In this document: positions 44,801 through 53,800 of the stretch, one piece after another
Position numbering within the stretch: the first letter of the stretch is position 1
Layout: the number at the start of each line of letters is the position of its first letter
Source: Gimesia sp.
GTDB lineage: Bacteria > Planctomycetota > Planctomycetia > Planctomycetales > Planctomycetaceae
Length of the DNA stretch: 64,000 nucleotides
NCBI GenBank assembly: GCA_002706765.1
Contig: PAJV01000049.1
Span: 62,001-126,000 of the forward strand
Reading direction: 5' to 3'
The notes under the pieces: model-generated
What the model was told of the DNA's origin: nothing
Databases searched by the model: none
The model's input: the letters and a program-made list of their open reading frames with translations, nothing else
Translations under genes and position numbers: made by a program

Positions 44801-47800
44801 ACAGAAGGGGTTGATCTGGGAGACTATTTATTCGGCGGCACCTGGTCTGTAAGCAATATCAATAATGGACCAATAAGGCGTGATTCATTCCTGTATGACG
44901 GAATGGGAGTCAGTACCTTCCGAATTGCCCAGGGCTTTGATGGTGTTAATGGTTCAACCTTTGGCTCCGGTGGATTTCAAGAAGGGGATTCATTTTTTGA
45001 CGAAATCAGATACGCGAGTCCAGTTCCAGGAGAATTAAGCTACAACTGGGATATCTGGACTCCTGATGAAGACACCTTTTTAAAGCCTGAAACGTTTACC
45101 TTCCTGACGGCCGATATTTCGGTTGCTGCGACTGATCCGACTGATGATACGAATGTCGGTGATTTCATCATTTCGTTTACCGAAGATGTGGCGGGAGTCG
45201 ATATTAACGACTTTACCCTGTTCCGTAATAATATCGATATCACCAGCCAGTTAACCTCCGGTATGCTCACGCAGATGGATCTCCGGACTTTCAGGCTGAA
45301 TATCGATTCGATTCTCGGAGCTGAAGGAGATGGCGAGTACGAGTTACGATTAGTTAATAATAATACAATCTCGGATGCCAAGTATATTGACCCATTTTCT
45401 CCCATATCTGGCAATACTCCCAGTAACTACCTGATGTTCGGTGATGTCGAGCGGTTTACCATTGATACGTATGCTCCGACGGTCGAGATTGAGAATGTCT
45501 CTCCTGATCCCCGCAGTGCGGCGGTGGGTGAGTTGATTGTCAACTTCTCGGAAGATGTGACCGGCGTTGATCTGAGTGATTTCGTTCTGACGCGCGACGG
45601 GGTTAATGTTACGGGCGTCGTCGGTGGGAATCTGTCTTCGACTCCTGCGACTTTGACACAGGTCACAGGCAGCCAGTTTGTACTGGACCTCAGTAAGGTG
45701 ACCAGCCTGTCTGGAACATATACCCTGTCGATCAATACGGCTGCTTCCTCGTCTATTATCGATTCCGCAGGGAATGCCCTGACTGCGACAGGCAGTGAAA
45801 CCTGGGTGAATGATACCCTGTCACCCACGGGGTCCTTTCAGTCTGTGAGCGATGGCGATGTCGACAGTGTGGATTTTACTTTCCAGGAAGCAGTCACCGG
45901 TGTGGATGTCTCTGATTTTGAGCTATACAGAAATGGTACTCTCGTTACGGGAGGAGTATTGAGTGTTGACGGATCACCGGGGGATTTGAATTATACGGTC
46001 AATCTTGATTCTGCTCTGACCGGCTTGAACGGCGTTTATACACTTGTGTTCCTGTCAGGAGAGTCGGAAGTTACCGACGCCTCAGGCAATACAGCCGCCA
46101 GTTCTACTGATGCGAAATGGAATAACGGAACCGATTTTACTGCTCCTACTGCCGGAATTCAGGACGTGTCACCGGATGGTTCTGCATTAGATGCAGGGAC
46201 AACGGATATTGAAGTCTTGATCAACTTCTCTGAACCTGTCACTGGCCTCTTCGACGATGACGGTAGTGTCCCTGTCAGTTTTTATACCAACTTCGAGTTG
46301 ATTTTTGATGATGGCAGCGGTCCGCAAACTATTGATATCCCCGTAGGTTCGCTGACCGGTTCAGGATCATTTTATACCCTTAACCTGAGCTCTTTGATTC
46401 CGACTTACGGCGATGGGCTGTATACCCTGAATCTGCTTGGCAACACTGGTACGATTGAAGATCTAGCCGGAAACGTCTTCAAGGCAGGTGCCACTGATAC
46501 ATGGCGAATTGGTGATCCTGTGCTGGGGGCCTCGATTGAAGATATTCCGCCGACGATTCTGACCAATGCGGGTCAGGTATCGATTAGTTTTGATGATGGA
46601 ATCAATCCTGTGAATGTGAGCGGAGTCACAGTCAATGATTTCCGACTGATGCTCAATGGACAGGCCATCGATCTGGTAGCAGCCGGCGTCACACTGACTC
46701 CTGGCGTGGGGCCTGCTTCTTCGTATTCCCTTGATTTAACTTACGTTACCCAGGTGGCTGGTACTTACGAGCTGACACTGGTTGCTGCAGGTTCCGGAAT
46801 TACAGGTGGCGGTAATCCACTTTTGGCCAATGTTTCCCATTCCTGGGTAAATAGCTCTACCATTGATTTAACTGGTGGAACCCCTGTCTTCTCAGACGGA
46901 GTGGATACGACTGCCGGTGACGGTATCGTCGGAGATGGTACTTCAGGAACTGAAACATTGCGTGCAGCAATTCAGGAAGCGAATGCGCTGCTTGGTTCAA
47001 ACGTGATTGAACTGGCAGCAGGTACCTATTTTCTGGGTATCGGGGGCATCGACGAAGATCAGTCTGCCACTGGCGACCTGGATATTCGCGACAACCTGAC
47101 GATTCGTGGTCAGGGTGTGGGAGTCACCATCATCGATGGTGCAGAACTGGATCGTATCTTCCAGATCTTTGCCGGCGTCACCTTGAATCTGGAAAACCTG
47201 ACCATTCAAAATGGTAAACTGACAGGCAGCGACGATGGTGCCGGTATCCGCAATAGTGGCACGACCACTTTAACGAACGTAGAAGTCACAGGAAACGTAG
47301 CAGAAGACAGTGCCGGTGGTATCAATAACACCGGGTTGATCGTCATCGTTGACAGTACGATTTCCAATAATACAGCGGGCGGCGGCGGTGGTGGTTTGCG
47401 AAATACGGGAACCATGCAAATCTCACGCAGCACAATCAGTGGAAATACCACAGCCCGTGATGGTGGTGCGTTGTTCAATGCGGGCATCGGAACCGTGACT
47501 GTTTCGAACTCGACCTTCTCAGGGAACTCTTCTGATCGAAGTGGTGGAGCGATCCGCAATACAGCGACATTGAATGCTACCAACAACACGATGACATTGA
47601 ACGATGCCGGGACAACCGGTGGTGCCGTTTCCAACAGCGGAACAGCTGTAATTCAGAATAACCTGATTATTGGAAACACAGCGACCACCAATCCGGAACT
47701 GGATGGAAACTACAGCAGTCTGGGAGGCAACCTGACCGGCCTGGTTGGGTCGGCAACCGGTTTTGGAGCTGGCGATATCATAGATGTGGCAGACCCCACA

Positions 47801-50800
47801 CCTGTGCTGGATTTCAATCTGGCCGACAATGGTGGTCCCACCCTTACCCACGCGTTGCTGCTGGGCAGTATCGCCATCGATTCCGGGATCAATATCAATA
47901 CTGCTGCTCAGGAACAGCGGGGCTCAAGCCGTATCCTGGGAACGAACGTTGATATCGGGGCTGTCGAATTTGGTACATTCTTTGTGAACAGCACCGAAGA
48001 TACCGTAGATATCAATCCCGGTGATGGCATTGTCGCGGATGCCAACGGGAATATCACCTTACGTGCCGCAATCATGGAAGCGAATGCCCTGGCAGGTGAT
48101 TCCGTTATTATTCTGGGGGCAGGTGTCTATGACCTGACTTTACTTGGTTCCGATGAAAACTCATCTCTGACGGGTGACCTGGATATTACCGATACAACAG
48201 GCAGCCTGACGATTCTCGGTGCGGGAAGCGGGCAGACAATTATCAATGCAGCCAGCCTCACGGATGAACGTGACCGTGTCTTTGATATCTTCTCTGGTGC
48301 TGACCTCACCCTGCAGGGTGTCAAGATTACCGGTGGTAATGTGATCGGCGGAAGCGGTGGTGGTATCCGCAACGTGGGTACGCTGACACTCGTCAACTCA
48401 CTGGTAGACGGCAATGCCGCTGAAATCGACGGTGGTGGTATTCTGAACGGCCAGCTTGGTCTGCAGGGGACCCTGATTCTGACCAATAGCGATGTCACCA
48501 ATAACAGTGCCGTCGACGGTGGTGGTATCTTCAATAACGATCAGTCAGTCATTTCCATTGTGGATTCTGAGATCTCCGGCAATATCGCTTCCAGCGATGG
48601 TGGTGGTATCTTCAACGACCTGCAGGCGACTGTCGATATTCTCCGCAGTTCGGTTTCCGGAAATACGTCTACTGAAGACGGTGGCGGTATCTACAACAAT
48701 GATCTGGCAAGCATGACGATCACTGACAGTAAAGTGAATAACAATACGGCTGACCAGGGGGGTGGTATCTTCAACGAAGAAGCCGCTTCGCTGACGATCG
48801 TCCGGACCACGGTATCTGGAAATACGGCGACCCAGGATGGTGGTGGTATCTATAACGATGAGGGTGAGGTCTCATTGAATCAGGTTTCCGTCCTGCTGAA
48901 TACCGCTGCTTTTGACGGCGGTGGTCTGTATAACGCTTCCGCAGGAGAGGTCACGATCACCGGTGGTATGTTTGATGATAACTCCGCAGACCGCGATGGG
49001 GGGGCGATTGCCAACTTCGGCGTCAGCCTGTCATTGAACGGAACAATCATTCGTGACAGTGAAGCTGTCAGAAATGGTGGCGGCCTGTTCAATGATCAGG
49101 AAGAGGGTGCGGTAACTCTCTTTAATACCTCCTTCATTAACAACGAAGCTGTCTCCGGTGGTGCCATCTATAACCAGGAGCTGGGAGTCATCAACCTGGA
49201 TCTTTCCGATCTGTTGAACAACACGGCCAGCTTAAATGGTGGTGGTATCTTCAATACGGCAGAAGCTACTGTCAACGTAGAGCGAACTACCGTTGATGGA
49301 AACCTCGCTCAGTCTGGAGCCGGTATTTTCAATGAAGACATCGCTCAGTTGAACCTGGTCAACAGCACCGTTTCCAATAACGTCGCGACCAATAATGGCG
49401 GCGGGTTGTATAATAACTCGCTGGTACTTGCCAATATTGTGAATGCCACCATTTCAGGGAACGAAGCTCTTAATGGTGCCGGGATTTATAACAGTGATGA
49501 AGGTACGATGGAAATCACCAACGCGACTGTCTTCGGCAACGCGGCAACGACCGGCGGTGGTATTTTCAATGACACGGATGGATTTGTCAGCGTGGCAAAT
49601 ACGATCATTGCCGGTAATAGTGCAACATCGCCTGGTCCCGATGTGACGGGGGCTTTTCACTCTCGAGGAAACAACCTGATTGGTGTGCAAGGTGTTTCAA
49701 CTGGCTTCACAAACAACGTTCAGGCTGACCAGGTCGGTACATTTGGAACACCTGTCAGTGCAGGACTGGGAGCGTTGCAGGATAATGGCGGTGCGACTTT
49801 CACCCACGAACTGCTGGGGGGAAGCCTGGCGCGTGATGCCGGTAACAACTTCTACGCACCCACAGACGATCAACGCGGTTTCGCCCGTCTGTTCGATGGT
49901 GACGGAAATGGATCGCTGGTTGTGGATATCGGGGCATTCGAATCTGGTTACATTGTCACCAGTTTTGCAGACTCAGTCGATGCAGTACCCGGCGATGGAG
50001 TCAGTGTCGATGCTCAGGGTCGCAGTACTCTGCGTGCCGCAATTATTGAAGCCAACGCACGTGTTGGAGCCGACACCATTCTCTTGGGAACCGGCACTTA
50101 TACGCTGTCTCTGTTCGGCCTGGGTGAAAACGGCTCCCTGTTAGGCGACCTGGACATTACCGACGACTTGACCATTATCGGTGCGGGATCGGATCGCACC
50201 TTTATCGATGCCGACTTTCTGGACCGTATCTTCCATATCTTCGCGAACATCAATGTTTCCATTCGCGGCGTAACGCTGGTCAATGGAAATGTGACGCGCG
50301 TGGAAGACGGTGGTGCGATTCTGAACTTTGGTAACCTGACACTGGAAGATGTGACGATTGAGAACAGTCTCGCCAATCGTGGCGGTGCCCTGTTCAACAA
50401 TGGGATTGTCACCATGACGGACAGCTGGTTCCATACCAATACCGCGATTGCTGACGGGGGAGCCATTTATAACAGTGATGCGGGAACTGCGACCATCAGC
50501 TTGACCACGATTGAAGGCAACAATGCTGAAAATGGTGGCGGTATCTTCAACTCCACAGGAGGAACGCTGGAAATTATCGACACCACAATCGACAACAATA
50601 CAGCGACGGTTGCCGGTGGTGGTGTCTTCACTTCGAATGAAGCGGCTGTGGGGAATGGTGAAGGGAACGCATCTTCTTCCACGGGAGCTCAGTATCAGGG
50701 TGAGGTCGTGGTAGTAGAAGAGTATGTAGAACATGCTATTCCCAAATATGAAAACGATGGCCAGGAAGCTGCCCTCCTGAGTGAAGCTCCACCATTTCCA

Positions 50801-53800
50801 GTCGGCGACACGTTCAACCTGAGTTCGCTGCCCGGGGCCAGCCACACGATTTATCTCGATTTCGATGGCCACACGACAACCGGCACACAGTGGAACACCG
50901 CATTCGGTACCATTGTCACTCCTGCTTATGATACTGACGGCAACGTCGGGTCATTCAGCCTGGCCGAAATCGAAGTGATTCAACGCACCTGGCTGCGGGT
51001 CGCTGAGGACTTTGCTCCGTTTAATATCAATGTTACAACCGCGGCGCCGCCAGTCAGCGATCTGATCAGGACCGATGCCTCGGATTCCCGCTGGGGCATA
51101 CGTGTCGTTATTGGTGAGAACACCTGGTACAACCTTGCCGGGGGTGTAGCATATGTCGGTTCGTTCAACGACAACCTCGACACACCAACCTACGTATTTA
51201 ACACAAGTCTGATTGGTGTTGCCGAAGCGGTCAGTCACGAAGTGGGACACACGCTGGGACTGGTTCATGATGGTACGTCAACCGAGGAATACTACGCGGG
51301 TCATGGCGGCGGTCCAACGGGCTGGGCACCGATCATGGGGGTTGGTTATAATCAGGATCTGGTCCAGTGGAGCAGTGGTGAATACGCCGACGCCGACAAC
51401 AACGAAGACGATCTGAATATCATCACAACCCAGAACGGATTTGGTTATCGGCTCGATGATCATGGTAACAGCACTGGCACCGCGTCAAATGTCACCGGTG
51501 GCATGGCTTCCGGAATCGTCGAGCGAAACACGGATGTGGACTATTTCCAGTTCACAACCACGGGGGGTAATGTCACCATCGATCCATTCTTCGAGAGCCC
51601 CAACCTCGACATTCTTGCGATATTATACGATTCCAGTGGAGCGCAGATTCAAACGAGCAATCCAACTGGTGCTCTCAATGCGTCTTTCACCGGACTGGCA
51701 GCCGGCACCTACTTCGTGTCCATCGAAGGGACAGGTGAAGGTAGCGTTTCGGGAACGGGTTACTCAGATTACGGAAGCCTGGGGCAGTATACAGTGATGG
51801 TGACTGGCCAGCCCCCAACAGTGGATGGCGTCGGTAACGTGACGATTTCCAACAGTACCATTTCGAATAACTTCGCCGGTACGCGTGGTGGTGGTTTATT
51901 GAATGAAGCCACCATCGATATTTCCAATGTGACCTTCTCCGGCAACGAAGCCGGCAAAGAAGGGGGTGCGATTCATAACACCGGCGACATGACCGTCAAC
52001 AATACCACGATTTACGATAACTTTACTGAAGGGACTGGCGGCGGTATTTATTCTGTCGCAGATACCGCCAGTGTGAGTATCAGGAATACAATCGTGGCTG
52101 GCAACAATGCTCTGGTCGGCGGATTTGACCTGGCGGGTACAATTACTTCGCTGGGACATAACCTGATTGGAACCGGAACGTCAGCAACCGGAGTGATTGA
52201 CGGTTTCAACGGAGATATCGTGGGAACGAATGCGCAACGCATCGATCCTGCTCTCAGCATTCTGCAGGATAATGGCGGCCCGACTCAGACGCATGCGTTA
52301 CTGGCAGGCAGCCGGGCGATTGATGCCGGCGACAATACCGATGGCGTCTCCATTGACCAGCGTGGTGCCACACGGCCCACCGATACTACCAGCGACATTG
52401 GTGCCTTTGAAATCGTTACGCCGACAATCAGTATCTCTGACGTCAGCCAGCTCGAAACCAATTCCGGCACAACCGTGTTCCAGATTGTCGTATCCCTGTC
52501 CAATGCGAATGTGGATGAAGTGACCGTTGATTATGAAACTTCCAATGGTACAGCGACGGCAGGCGTTGATTACGCATTCACGACAGGCAGAGTCACATTC
52601 TCTCCTGGTGAGACCACCCAGATTATTGAAGTAGTTGTCAACGGCGATACCACGGTGGAAGATCATGAGACCTTCTTCGTCAATCTGTTTAATTCTGCCG
52701 GAGCGATTATCGGAAATGCTCAATCTATAGGGACTATTCAGAACGACGAAGCAAACCTCACAATCAGCGATGCATTCGTTGAAGAAGGTCCTCAGGGCGT
52801 CAATACCAACATGAACTTTACCGTATCACTCTCGAATCCGCTGACTGAGATTGTCGAAGTTGATGTGGCATCGCTGATTTCAGGGGCTGGTCTTAATTTT
52901 GCAGATGCGAATGATTTCATCGCATCGACTCAAACCATTACATTCAATCCCGGTGAGACGACCAAGACAGTTTCTGTGCAGATCATTGGTGATTCTGTGA
53001 TTGAGAACGATGAAATCTTCGATGTCACACTTTCGAATGTGCAGGTGGGAGGAAGCATTACCGTCAATGAAACCGATATGCTTGCTGAAGGAGAAATCCG
53101 GAACGACGACAAGGCATTATTATCCATCAGTGATGTAACACTGACAGAAGATTATGATGGCGGCCCTACCACAACCTTTACATTCACTGTTTCTTTGTCT
53201 CAGGGCTCCAGTGATATCGTTGAGTTCGATATCGAAACTCTGGACGGTCCTCTGGTTGGAGGGGCAACGCTCGCTGATGGGGATTATGACTATAAGCAAT
53301 TGCATGTGACGTTTGCTTCTGGTCAGTTAAGTGAGACCTTTAGTGTTACCGTGAATAACGATATGGTGAACGAAGGGGTTGAAACATTCTACGTCGAGCT
53401 TAGCAATGCCTTGAATGCTAATATTCTAGATGGAGTTGGAGTCGGGACGATTGTTGACAATGGAATCGTCGTCGACACGTTAGACGATGTCGTTGATGCT
53501 GGTGATACTGTCACCTCACTGCGTGAAGCCATAAATCAGGCCAATGCAAATCCAGGTATTGATAATATCATCCTGTTACCTGGCACCTATGATATGGATA
53601 TCGCCGGTACGAATGAAAATAATAACGCGTCCGGTGACTTTGATATTCTCGACGAATTGAATATCTTTGGACAGGGTTCCGGAACGACGATCATTGATGC
53701 TGATAATCTCGATCGTATCTTCCATACTGGAGGCGGGGTCTCGCTGAGCCTGTCAAATATGTCGTTGATTAACGGTGATGCTGATGATGGCGGTGCCATT

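Noticed and set aside
48500-48930. Regular direct repeats that might suggest a CRISPR array
   Set aside because: The 81-bp units lie in an open reading frame and code regular beta-helix coils; there are no unique spacers between constant repeats.
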